A stretch of DNA of 64,000 nucleotides from Pseudonocardia sp. TRM90224 (GTDB taxonomy: Bacteria > Actinomycetota > Actinomycetes > Mycobacteriales > Pseudonocardiaceae): contig NZ_JAJGSX010000014.1 in NCBI RefSeq assembly GCF_021245725.1, positions 62,001 through 126,000 of the forward strand. Reading direction: 5' to 3'. Shown in pieces: positions 42,743 through 50,867 of this stretch. Position 1 is the stretch's first letter. Every line of letters begins with the position of its first letter. Below the pieces are notes generated by a model, which saw only the letters and a program-made list of their open reading frames with translations, did not search any database and was not told the DNA's origin. Position numbers and translations under genes: made by a program.

Positions 42743-42828
42743 ACGCGGAGCTTAACCAGCACGTTTGCCGGGCGCAGCGGTGGGCAAACCTGCTCCGCCG
42801 GTGCTGCGCCGGCGAGGAGGGCTGATCA

Positions 42829-43086
42829 GTGACGATCGCGTCGAACGTGCCGAACTCGGCGGGGCCGGGATCGGTCGGCAAGGTGTGCCTGCACGCCTCC
42901 CACCAGCTGCGCCGCCGGGCGCTGCGGCAGCAGGACCGCTCGGAACAGCAGGTGCTGCTGGCCGTGGGTCAACTGCTCGACTGCATCGGTCGCGACCTGC
43001 CAGCCGGATCGGAGGCCGGGCCGGTCGGCCGCGCCGTGGTGCGGTTCGTCCAGCGGCTCGACGCGATCGAGGGGCAGCCGCGTTGA
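42829..43086 (+). CDS. hypothetical protein, 85 residues
   Basis: GTG 42829 preceded by GAGGAGGG 7 bp upstream, a very strong ribosome site, which is the main argument that it is real. The product is basic, mostly helical in the middle (LRRRALRQQDRSEQQVLLAVGQLLDCIGRDL), with two Cys. No family recognised. Divergent from the leader of the rRNA methyltransferase. Repeat elements follow it. Confidence 0.55.
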   Translation: MTIASNVPNSAGPGSVGKVCLHASHQLRRRALRQQDRSEQQVLLAVGQLLDCIGRDLPAGSEAGPVGRAVVRFVQRLDAIEGQPR

Positions 43087-43126
43087 GCGGTCGGCTCGCT
43101 GCGCTCGCCCTGTGCGGCGCGTGGGG

Positions 43127-43190
43127 AAGGTCAGGAAGGTCCGCCATGACCCTCCGGGCCGCCACGAGGGATGTGAATCCGTGCTGGGCG
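43127..43190 (+). repeat. R5 intergenic repeat, copy 2
   Basis: Matches the 21339-21400 element in the opposite orientation; shared blocks GTCCGCCA, GGGCCGCCAC and AGGGATGTGA. Confidence 0.6.
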
Positions 43191-43222
43191 CGGCACTCGG
43201 GGGTACGGCTGTGGTGGGGTCG

Positions 43223-43277
43223 GTGAACGAACGGCACTTTCGTCCATACCTAGTGGACGAAAGTGCCGTTCGTTCAC
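43223..43277. repeat. R3 inverted repeat, copy 2 (24-bp perfect arms)
   Basis: Perfect arms starting GTGAACGAACGGCACTTTCG with a 7-base loop TACCTAG: the longest perfect stem in the window. Core shared with the copy at 19391. Confidence 0.85.
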
Positions 43278-43451
43278 TTCCGGCCCGACGGGTGGGTGCA
43301 CGGACTGCCGGCGCAGGGCGCTCGTGCACAGGTTGATGGTGCCGTGCACACGTTCGAACCTGTGCACGAGGAGTCGAACCTGTGCACGACCGACCCGGGC
43401 CCGACCCGGGCCGCGACGGCCGGCCGGTCGGGATGTGTGCGTTGCGCACGC

Positions 43452-43510
43452 GAGGGCAGGAAAGCCACTTTCCTGCCCTGTGAGGGCCTGAAAGTGGCTT
43501 TCCTGCCCTC
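43452..43510. repeat. R1 inverted repeat, copy 3
   Basis: Same pair of arms as at 9158 and 19463; here the associated GTGCGTTGCGCAC palindrome is on the left instead of the right, so the whole unit is in the opposite orientation. Confidence 0.8.
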
Positions 43511-43525
43511 TCCACCTCACCTCGT

Positions 43526-43635
43526 CGCCCGGAACGCGCGACTCACTGTGCCGAAGGTGTCGACTCACCGTGCCGAAGGTGTCGACTCACCGTGCCGAAG
43601 GTGTCGACTCACCGTGCCGAAGGTGTCGACTCACC
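43526..43635. repeat. R4 array B: five 22-bp tandem repeats
   Basis: One diverged unit (43526-43547) then four identical units starting GTGCCGAAGGTGTCGACTCA (43548-43635). All point the same way, unlike array A at 25333, so no large hairpin forms. Ends 20 bp before the 3' end of the isomerase gene. Confidence 0.85.
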
Positions 43636-43654
43636 CGCTCACCCCGGCTCGCGC

Positions 43655-45088
43655 TCAGGACGCGACGCGGACCTGCACGAACTCCAGCTCCAGCAGCTCG
43701 GCGACGGCGGCCAGGTCCGCCGCGCGGTGGCCGGTGCCCAGCGCCCAGTGGTGGTCGACGCCGGAGGCGCTCCAGGCGTCGACCCACTCGCCGGGGTCGC
43801 AGCCGAAGTCGACCCTCGACGTCGTGTTGCCGATCTCGAGCAGCGGTCCGGGCACCACCTGGCCCTCGGCGACGACCATGACGTAGCGGCCGTCGCGGCG
43901 CTGCCCCAGCCCGCACACGGTGACCGGGCCGTGGTTCACGTCGAACTCGACGGACACACCCCAGCCGCGTTTCCCGTGGTAGACGCCGAGCCCGCGCAGC
44001 AGCGGGCGACGTGAGCTGATCGCGAGGTGCGCGGGGCCGTCGTGGCCCATCTCCACCACGCCGTCGACGAAGTTGAGCGCCTGCAGCTCGGTGAACGAGC
44101 CGCCCGCTCCGAGCCTGTCCATCACCAGCATCGCGATCGAGTTGCGCAGCTCGTACTCGCCGGCGGCCGGAACGCCGCGCGCGGTCAGCAGCGACGCGCC
44201 GAGGATCATTCCCGCGCCGAGGCGTTCATGCTGCTCGCCACCGAGACCGCGGTGGTAGTAGGCGATCGAGTCGAGCGCGAACTCGTCGACGAGCCGGTCG
44301 AGCCCCACCGAGACGCGTGCGCCCCACGCCAGGTCGTCGGGGTTCACACCGGCGTCGATGTCGAAGACGTCCTCGACGAGCGCGATGCGGTCCTTCACCT
44401 CGTCGTCGGTGACCCCGTCGACGCGGACCCGCAGGTCGTCGAGCTCCAGCACCTCGACGTGCCCGCCGAGCTGCGTCGTCACGGACGTCAGGTCGGTCGA
44501 GACGTCGAGCATGCCGGGGTAGAGGTGGCCCATGAGCCCGTGGCGGCCGTGGCGCAGCGCGCCGCGGACCCCGGCGGCCGCCACCCAGCGCCCGATGCGG
44601 GCCCACGCCCGCTCGTCCTCCAGGTAGCCGGAGACCGACCGGAACGCCACGCCGGCGCGTTCGAACGCGTTGGCCATCTCCGGCAGCGGGCACGCGCCGC
44701 AGTACGCGAGCCAGGCGCCGGTGTCGAAGGACTTGTGGTCCATCTTCTCCGTGGGCTGCAGGTTGATCAGCAGAACCGGCGATCCGCTGCGCTGCGCGAC
44801 CGGCACCAGCATCGACGCCGTCATGTACGTCGTCAGGAAGCCGATGATCAGGTCGCAGCCCGCGGCGCGGAGCCGTTCGGCGGCGGCCGCGCCCTCCTGC
44901 GCGTCGGAGATGAACCCGACGTCCACGACGTCGACGTCGCCGAGCTCGCGCACCCGCTGCGACACCCGTTCCGCCGAGCGCCGCAGCTGCGGCAGCAGGT
45001 CGGGGAACTGCGGCCAGTAGGCGCCGAGCCCACCCGCGACCAGCCCGATCGTCGTCCGGCGCGGTGGCACCCTGGTGAGCGCGGTCAT
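43655..45088 (-). CDS. L-fucose/L-arabinose isomerase-family protein, probably in rhamnose metabolism
   Basis: 477 residues. The N-terminal domain (TTIGLVAGGLGAYWPQFPDL, LIIGFLTTYMTASMLVPVAQRS) and a C-terminal barrel with metal-ligand-type residues (DSIAYYHRGLGGEQHERLGAGMILG, VPAAGEYELRNSIAMLVMD) fit the aldose-ketose isomerase superfamily. Its start overlaps the L-rhamnose mutarotase stop as ATGA, which suggests L-rhamnose or a related 6-deoxyhexose as substrate. Precise specificity is inference. Confidence 0.82.
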   Translation of the reverse strand: MTALTRVPPRRTTIGLVAGGLGAYWPQFPDLLPQLRRSAERVSQRVRELGDVDVVDVGFISDAQEGAAAAERLRAAGCDLIIGFLTTYMTASMLVPVAQRSGSPVLLINLQPTEKMDHKSFDTGAWLAYCGACPLPEMANAFERAGVAFRSVSGYLEDERAWARIGRWVAAAGVRGALRHGRHGLMGHLYPGMLDVSTDLTSVTTQLGGHVEVLELDDLRVRVDGVTDDEVKDRIALVEDVFDIDAGVNPDDLAWGARVSVGLDRLVDEFALDSIAYYHRGLGGEQHERLGAGMILGASLLTARGVPAAGEYELRNSIAMLVMDRLGAGGSFTELQALNFVDGVVEMGHDGPAHLAISSRRPLLRGLGVYHGKRGWGVSVEFDVNHGPVTVCGLGQRRDGRYVMVVAEGQVVPGPLLEIGNTTSRVDFGCDPGEWVDAWSASGVDHHWALGTGHRAADLAAVAELLELEFVQVRVAS

Positions 45089-45447
45089 GGCGACCCCTCC
45101 TGCACTGCCGAATGTTCTGCGGCGAGCTGGGACTCGAGGTGGAAGACCTCGTCGAGCACGAGGAAGGACTCGTCCGGTGCCCTGCCGTCGAGCCCGGTGA
45201 AGAACGTAGCCATCTCGGCCTGCCACCGCGCGTTGACGTCGGTCGCGGCCATCGCGCGCTGCGCGGCCGCCAGGTCGTCGCACTCGACGTAGCCGACGAG
45301 CAGGCCGTCGTCGCGCAGGTGGAGCGAGTAGTTGCGCCATCCGGCGTCGCGCAGCGCTGCCAGCATCTCCGGCCACACGGCGCGGTGTCGTTCGCGGTAC
45401 TCCGCCAGCCGGTCGGGTCGCACCTGGAGCAGGAAGCAGTAGCGCAC
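45085..45447 (-). CDS. rhaM: L-rhamnose mutarotase
   Basis: 120 residues from GTG 45447. RhaM features: RYCFLLQVRPDRLAEYRERHRAVWPEML with the catalytic His, GWRNYSLHLRDDGLLVGYVE, and ARWQAEMATFF. Interconverts alpha- and beta-L-rhamnose. First gene of the operon with the isomerase; a LacI-type palindrome lies 16 bp upstream. Confidence 0.92.
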   Translation of the reverse strand: MRYCFLLQVRPDRLAEYRERHRAVWPEMLAALRDAGWRNYSLHLRDDGLLVGYVECDDLAAAQRAMAATDVNARWQAEMATFFTGLDGRAPDESFLVLDEVFHLESQLAAEHSAVQEGSP

Positions 45448-45462
45448 GGCGGGATCTCCTGA

Positions 45463-45474
45463 TGAAACGTTTCA
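45463..45474. promoter_or_regulatory. LacI-family operator TGAAACGTTTCA
   Basis: Perfect 12-bp palindrome with the central CG typical of LacI/GalR sites, 16 bp before the RhaM start. A related site is 100 bp away in front of the MFS gene. No LacI gene is in the window. Confidence 0.7.
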
Positions 45475-45574
45475 CTCCGCGGTGCCGGGAACGATAGGGC
45501 TGGCAGCGAGGACCGTCAAGATGGACCGATGTTCGGGCTTGTGGACCTCATTCGGCGTGGCTATGGTCCTGCGC

Positions 45575-45588
45575 TTAATACGTTTCAA
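45575..45588. promoter_or_regulatory. second LacI-like operator, TTAATACGTTTCAA
   Basis: One half-site (CGTTTCA) is identical to the 45463 palindrome and the other is degenerate. Situated about 60 bp before the MFS start codon; together the pair could loop the 200-bp divergent promoter region. Confidence 0.55.
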
Positions 45589-45646
45589 CTCTGTAGTCGA
45601 TCAACGCCAGCGCCGAGTCCGTCGATGATGACGAGGAGAACGGCCC

Positions 45647-46939
45647 ATGAGTTCACCTGACGCCGTAGGGATCGAACCCGATGAGGACGGCGCCACGATC
45701 AGCAAGCAGCAGTGGAAGTGGTCGGCGCTCGCCGCGATGGCGTCCTACCTCGACGCCGGCTCGATCGTCGCGCTGGGTGCCGGCCTCACGCTCTTCCAGG
45801 CCTACCTCGGCCTGAGCAGCTTCGGGGTCGGCGCACTCGCGGCGATCGGTCCGAACGCGATCGGCTGCGCGGTCGGGGCGTTCATCGGCGGTCGGCTCGG
45901 CGACAAGCTCGGCCGCAAGCGCATCTACAAGTGGGACCTGCTCGTCTACGCGTTCGGCATCCTGCTCATCGCGCTGGCGGTCGACCCGGTGATGCTCTTC
46001 GCCGGCACCTTCATCGTCGGCGTGGCGGTCGGCGCGGACGTGCCGACGTCGCTCGCGCTGGTCGGCGAGCTGTCGCCGGCGAAGGGCCGGGGCCGGCTGA
46101 TCGGGCTCACGCAGGTGGCCTGGAACCTCGGGCCGGTCGTGGTGCTGGTGATGGCGCTCGTGCTCTCGCCGCTGGGCCTGCTCGGCACCAGAATCGTGTT
46201 CCTGCAGCTCTTCGTGGTCGCGCTGATCACCTGGGCGATGCGCAGAGGCATGGTCGAGTCGGCTCGGTGGACGGCGGCCTCCGGCGCGGCCAGCGCCCTC
46301 GGCAGCCAGGTGAAGGAGCTCTTCCGCGGGCCGAACCTGCGTGCGCTGGTGTGGACGGGAACGATCTACACGTTCTGGGGGCTCGCCGCGGGCACGGCGG
46401 GGATCTTCACGCCGTACGTCGTGGAGACGCTGGGCGCCGGGACGCAGGCGGCCGGTGTTGCGCTCTCCTGCGCGGGCTTCGTGATCGGCATCCTCGCGAC
46501 CGTCTTCATCTTCATGCGGGTCAACGACCGCAGCTACGCCACCCGCCGGACGATGTGGGCCACCGGCGCGGTGCTGCAGGTCGCGTCCTACGCGCTCTAC
46601 CTCGTGCTGCCGTTCAGCGTGCCGGTGGTGATCGCGAACATCGTGCTGTTCGGCATCGGCGCCGCGCTCGCCGGCGAGCCGACGTACAAGGTGTTCAGCC
46701 AGGAGCTGTTCCCGACGATGCTGCGCGGCACCGCGCAGGGCTTCACGTTCGGCGTCGCGCGCACGGTGCTGGGCATCTGGAGCTTCTTCGTGCCGATCCT
46801 CGCGGCCGTGGAGATCGGCCCGGTCGCGTTGCTGCTCACGGCGTTCCTGCTGGTCAGCGGCATCGTCGGGTACTTCTGGATGCCGGACACCGCCGGCAAG
46901 TCGCTGGAGCAGATCGAGCGGGAGCGCGCCGCGACGTGA
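45647..46939 (+). CDS. MFS sugar porter for rhamnose or rhamnosides
   Basis: 430 residues, 12 hydrophobic segments. The sugar-porter loop motif GGRLGDKLGRKRIYK follows the second helix; a Glu-Arg containing GELSPAKGRGRLIGL is the motif after helix 4. Its stop overlaps the GTG of the rhamnosidase gene as GTGA, so import and hydrolysis are coupled. This suggests uptake of intact rhamnosides. Confidence 0.9.
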   Translation: MSSPDAVGIEPDEDGATISKQQWKWSALAAMASYLDAGSIVALGAGLTLFQAYLGLSSFGVGALAAIGPNAIGCAVGAFIGGRLGDKLGRKRIYKWDLLVYAFGILLIALAVDPVMLFAGTFIVGVAVGADVPTSLALVGELSPAKGRGRLIGLTQVAWNLGPVVVLVMALVLSPLGLLGTRIVFLQLFVVALITWAMRRGMVESARWTAASGAASALGSQVKELFRGPNLRALVWTGTIYTFWGLAAGTAGIFTPYVVETLGAGTQAAGVALSCAGFVIGILATVFIFMRVNDRSYATRRTMWATGAVLQVASYALYLVLPFSVPVVIANIVLFGIGAALAGEPTYKVFSQELFPTMLRGTAQGFTFGVARTVLGIWSFFVPILAAVEIGPVALLLTAFLLVSGIVGYFWMPDTAGKSLEQIERERAAT

Positions 46940-49900
46940 CGGGCGTGACCCCTGAGGATCTGCTGGCGCGGTTCACCGACCCACGGCCCGAGTACGGTCC
47001 GTTGCCGATCTGGTGGTGGAGCGGCGCGAAGGTCACCCGGGAGCGGCTGCGCTGGCAGATGGAACGGCTCGTGGCGGGCGGGGTGCGGCAGGCAGTCGTG
47101 CTCTGCCTCGCCCCGACCGGGCCGATGTTCGGGTCGGTCGCCGACGACCCGCCGTTCCTCTCCCCGGAGTGGCTGGAGCTGTTCGACCAGGCCTGCGCCG
47201 ACGCCGCCGAGCTCGGGTTCACGTTGTGGATGTACGACCAGATCGGGTTCTCCGGCGCGAACCTGCAGGGCAGGCTGATCGCGGCAGAGCCGGGGTTCGC
47301 AGGCTCGGCGCTCTTCCGCACGCGCGGCAGCGGCACGGACGTGACGCTGCGGCCGCCGCCGGGGCACACCGCGCTCGCGGCGTACGCGATCGCCGGCGGG
47401 GTGCGCGTCGACGTCCCGATCGTGGACGGCGTCGCGGAGTGGGCGGGTGCGCCGGCCGAGGTGACGGTGGTGCACGCGGGCCGCAGCGGCTTCGACTACT
47501 TCGACGAGCAGGCCTGCGCCGCGCTGCTCGACCAGGTGCACGGCACGCTGGAACGGGCGGTGGGGCGCTGGTTCGGCAGCAGCATCGGCGGGTTCTTCCA
47601 GGACGAGCTGCCGCCGATGCCGACGTGGGGCCGCGACTTCGCCTCGACGTTCGCCGAGCGGTACGGCTACGACCTGCTGCCGCGGCTCTGGGCGCTGTGG
47701 GAGCCCGACGGCTCGCCGGAGGCTGCGGCGGTGCGGCGCGACTACCACGAGCACCGCGCCACGCTGGCCCGTCGGGGCTTCTTCGACCAGCACGACTCGT
47801 GGTTCGCCGAACGCGGCCTGACCTGCGGTTTCGACCAGGCGTCCCCGGCGAGGGAGGGCGACCCCATCGGCGGGGTCCGCACTTACGGCGACTACCTCGG
47901 GCTGCACGCCGGGTACGGCGCGCCCGGCAGCGACCACTGGGGCGACGCGAAGGTGCACAGCTCGCTCGCGCACGCGAACGGGCACGAGCGGGTGTGGATC
48001 GAGGCGTTCCATTCCTCCGGCTGGGGCGGCACGCTCGAGGAGACCTACGACTGGCTCTCCGCGTTCCTCCGCCGCGGCGCCACGCTCTACGACCCGCACG
48101 CCGTCTACTACGCCACCGTCGGCGGGTGGTGGGAGTGGGCGCCGCCGTCGACGTGCTGGCGGCAGCCGTACTGGCCGTCCTACGACGTCTTCGCGACGGC
48201 GGTCGCGCGCGTGTGCTCGATGCTGACCGCGGGCCGGCACGTCTGCGACGTCGCGTTGCTCTCGCCGACGAGCACCGCGCAGGCGCACCTCACGCTGGCC
48301 GGGCCGCTGCCGCCCGCCGTGCTGGCCGAGCGGACGTTCCGCGAGCTCAATGGCGTCAACTCGTGGCTCACGGAGCGGCGTGGCGTGCTGGAATCGGCCG
48401 GGATCGACCACGACGCGCTCGACGAGGCGACGATCGCGCGCGGCACCGTCGTCGACGGCGGCCTGCGGATCGCGGACGAGACCTACCGGACCGTCGTGGT
48501 CCCATCGGTGAGCATCTTGCTCCCGGCCGCGGCGGAACGGCTCGCCGAGCTCGCGGCGGCGGGTGGGCGGGTGGTTGTGGTCGGAGCCGTTCCGGACGCG
48601 CTTGCGGGCGTCGCGGGGCTGGTGGCCGTCGACGCCGCGGCCGCGGTGCCGGACGCCGTGCTGCGCGGGCCCGTCCAGGTGTCGGCCGACGCACCGTTCG
48701 TCCTGCGGGCGGCAGGGTCGGCGCACGTCGTGGCACTGATGGCGCACGACGGGCAGAGTGGGACGGTCGCGCCGATCCTCGATTTCGAGGGCTCCTGGGT
48801 CGACAGCGGCTTCGACTGGCAGGAGTACAACGACCGGCTGCGCACGACGGGGTACCGGTTCGTGCCGCCGCGGGGCCGGACCGCGACCGTCCGCGTGACC
48901 GGGATCGAGCGGCCGCGTGCGCAGAGCTGGTCGCCCGGCAGCGGGCGGCGCACGGAGCTGGCCGTCGTGGCGTCGGACGGCGGCTGGACGGTCGAGGTGC
49001 CGTTCGACGACGGCGCGGTGGCGCTGCTGGTGCTCGCCGAGCACCTGCCGGAGCCGACGGCGCAACCGCTGGGACCGGTGACGGAGACGGTCGCGGTCGT
49101 GGGGCCGTGGACCGGGCTCGCCGAGTCGACGCTGGACAACCGCTGGGGCGACCTCGCCGCGGCCGATCGCACGGGGACGCTCCCGATCGAGGTGTGGCAG
49201 CTGGAGCACGCCGTTGCAGGCGGGTGGGCGCCGGTGACAGCGGGCTTCGGGCCGTTTGCGCAGGTCCGGCACGGGGGCGGGGAGTGGGAGCCGGCCGAGT
49301 GGTCGCTCTCGCGCGGCATCCGCAACGACCCGGTGCACGCCGAGACGCTGGGGCCGAAGGGCGTGGTGCCCGAGGAGTTCCTCGACCGGCGGGCCGTCGC
49401 CGCCGGTGACCGGCTCGACGTGCGCACGCACCTGGAGCTGCCGGACGTCGACGGGCTCGCGCTGATGGTCGGCGCCGGTGCCGCGCGGCGGGTCCGGGCA
49501 GGTGGGATCGAGCTGGCGGTCGTCGGCGAGGGGCACCAGTCGTTCAGCCCGCTGCCGCGGGAGCTGGGCGGGCGCACGGTGCTCGTCGAGATCGAGTTGA
49601 CCGCTGAGCGGGACGGGCCGCTGCGGGCCGGGTTCGCGGTGGTCACCGACGTCGAGGCGGCGCGGCGGCCGGAGTGGCTGCGGCCCGGTGGGCCGGCCGT
49701 TCCCGGCGACGCCGGCGAGGTCACGGTGGACGTCGAGCTCGCGGCGATACCTGCCGACGCCGAGATCCAGGTCGGGTCGAACGGGTCGTGCGCGGTGGTC
49801 GTCAACGGGGTCGAGGTGGGCCTGCAGGGCGACTTCAACCCGTACCCGGAGCACCGCGAGATCCGGGTGCACAGCAACGACGTCGGCACGCACCTGCGGG

Positions 49901-50772
49901 CCGGCTCGAACATGATCACGTTGCGGCTGACGGAGCACGGCGGCGACCCCACGGCGGCGACGCTCGACTCTGCCGGGCTCGGCCTCGTGAGCGGCAGTGC
50001 GGGCTGGCGGGCGACGCGGGACGGCCGTCCGGTGCCGCTCGTGGCGCGCCGGTGGCACGGCGGCGACCCCCGGTTCGTGTGCCAGCGGCCCCGGTCGCAC
50101 CCGCTGCCCGGCGCGGCGTGGCTCGATCCCGCGGTCGCGTCCGGCGGGGTGGTGCTGCCGCTCGTGCCCGACATCGCGCCGGGTGGGCCGCGGACGGAGA
50201 CGTTGCGGATGCTCGCGCCACCCGGAACGGTCGGGCTGCGGATCCCGACGGCGCTCGACGTCGTCGTCGAGGTCGGTGGTGCGGAGCACAAGCCCGACGC
50301 AGGGGGTCGGGTGCGGTTCGCGGCGCCGGTGCGCGGGCCGGTGCTGCTCCGGTTCGCCGCGGCAGGCGGGCGACGCGCGGGTGCGCTGCTCGACGGCCCG
50401 GTCGAGGTGGAGGTCGTGGCCGCCGAGATGCCGCTCGTCCCGTGGGCGGAGCTGGGGCTGCGAGCGCTCGGCGGACAGGTCACCTACACGACGTCCGTGC
50501 AGGTCGAACCCGGTGGGCGGACGGTGCTCGACCTCGGCGAGGTGCGCGGGACCGCCGACGTCTCGGTGAACGGCGTGCTCGCCGACCGGCTCGTCTGGGG
50601 GCCGTGGCGCACGGAGATCACCGGCCTGCTGCGGCCCGGCGCCAACACGATCGAGGTGGTCGTGCGCGGCACGCTGGCCGGCTACCTCGACGACGCCTCA
50701 CCCACGTCCGGCGTCTACGCGGGCCAGGTGCGCACCGGCCTGCTCGGCCCCGTCACCCTGCACACCCACTAG
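46936..50772 (+). CDS. GH106 alpha-L-rhamnosidase-like glycoside hydrolase, cytoplasmic
   Basis: 1278 residues. PEYGPLPIWWWSGAKVTRERL near the N-terminus is the GH106 opening; SSIGGFFQDELPPMPTWG and HANGHERVWIEAFHSSGWGG lie in the catalytic region. The C-terminal ~400 residues hold beta-sandwich modules, ending with a galactose-binding-like VLDLGEVRGTADVSVNGVLAD ... LLRPGANTIEV. No signal peptide follows GTG 46936, and the GTGA overlap with the MFS gene is the start evidence. It probably releases L-rhamnose inside the cell for RhaM and the isomerase. Confidence 0.88.
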   Translation: MTGVTPEDLLARFTDPRPEYGPLPIWWWSGAKVTRERLRWQMERLVAGGVRQAVVLCLAPTGPMFGSVADDPPFLSPEWLELFDQACADAAELGFTLWMYDQIGFSGANLQGRLIAAEPGFAGSALFRTRGSGTDVTLRPPPGHTALAAYAIAGGVRVDVPIVDGVAEWAGAPAEVTVVHAGRSGFDYFDEQACAALLDQVHGTLERAVGRWFGSSIGGFFQDELPPMPTWGRDFASTFAERYGYDLLPRLWALWEPDGSPEAAAVRRDYHEHRATLARRGFFDQHDSWFAERGLTCGFDQASPAREGDPIGGVRTYGDYLGLHAGYGAPGSDHWGDAKVHSSLAHANGHERVWIEAFHSSGWGGTLEETYDWLSAFLRRGATLYDPHAVYYATVGGWWEWAPPSTCWRQPYWPSYDVFATAVARVCSMLTAGRHVCDVALLSPTSTAQAHLTLAGPLPPAVLAERTFRELNGVNSWLTERRGVLESAGIDHDALDEATIARGTVVDGGLRIADETYRTVVVPSVSILLPAAAERLAELAAAGGRVVVVGAVPDALAGVAGLVAVDAAAAVPDAVLRGPVQVSADAPFVLRAAGSAHVVALMAHDGQSGTVAPILDFEGSWVDSGFDWQEYNDRLRTTGYRFVPPRGRTATVRVTGIERPRAQSWSPGSGRRTELAVVASDGGWTVEVPFDDGAVALLVLAEHLPEPTAQPLGPVTETVAVVGPWTGLAESTLDNRWGDLAAADRTGTLPIEVWQLEHAVAGGWAPVTAGFGPFAQVRHGGGEWEPAEWSLSRGIRNDPVHAETLGPKGVVPEEFLDRRAVAAGDRLDVRTHLELPDVDGLALMVGAGAARRVRAGGIELAVVGEGHQSFSPLPRELGGRTVLVEIELTAERDGPLRAGFAVVTDVEAARRPEWLRPGGPAVPGDAGEVTVDVELAAIPADAEIQVGSNGSCAVVVNGVEVGLQGDFNPYPEHREIRVHSNDVGTHLRAGSNMITLRLTEHGGDPTAATLDSAGLGLVSGSAGWRATRDGRPVPLVARRWHGGDPRFVCQRPRSHPLPGAAWLDPAVASGGVVLPLVPDIAPGGPRTETLRMLAPPGTVGLRIPTALDVVVEVGGAEHKPDAGGRVRFAAPVRGPVLLRFAAAGGRRAGALLDGPVEVEVVAAEMPLVPWAELGLRALGGQVTYTTSVQVEPGGRTVLDLGEVRGTADVSVNGVLADRLVWGPWRTEITGLLRPGANTIEVVVRGTLAGYLDDASPTSGVYAGQVRTGLLGPVTLHTH

Positions 50773-50803
50773 CCCCCAACGATGGGGGATTGCGCCGAAG
50801 TTG

Positions 50804-50861
50804 CCCACCGTTTTGCCAACCTGCACACCCTGAACGGCGTGCAGGTTGGCAAAACGGTGGG
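50804..50861. repeat. R2 inverted repeat, copy 4
   Basis: Perfect 23-bp arms starting CCCACCGTTTTGCCAACCTG, between the convergent rhamnosidase and ilvD stops. A smaller stem CCCCCA-ACGA-TGGGGG precedes it at 50774. Bidirectional terminator is the likely role. Confidence 0.85.
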
Positions 50862-50867
50862 GAAGTT

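Larger units (their letters stand above)
43087..43654. other. 568-bp non-coding convergent region packed with repeats
   Basis: Between the 85-residue gene and the isomerase. In order: an R5 copy (43127), R3 copy (43223), a GTGCACAGGTT/AACCTGTGCAC inverted stretch with two further GTGCAC copies (43325-43390), an R1 copy (43452) and a five-unit R4 array (43526-43635). Four of the five repeat families in this window meet here. Open frames across it are low-complexity and not credible as genes. Confidence 0.75.

Noticed and set aside
42749..42790. WhiB7-dependent promoter for the rRNA methyltransferase leader
   Set aside because: A -10-like TAAGCT is present, but the AT-rich element expected just upstream of the -35 is not seen.
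43526..43635. CRISPR array or coding tandem repeat
   Set aside because: Contiguous 22-bp units without spacers; translated frames give low-complexity peptides with no start signal.
46597..50289. Very long open frame antisense to the GH106 gene
   Set aside because: High GC content keeps complementary frames open; the translation is Arg/Pro/His-rich with no domain, while the plus strand encodes a recognisable enzyme.
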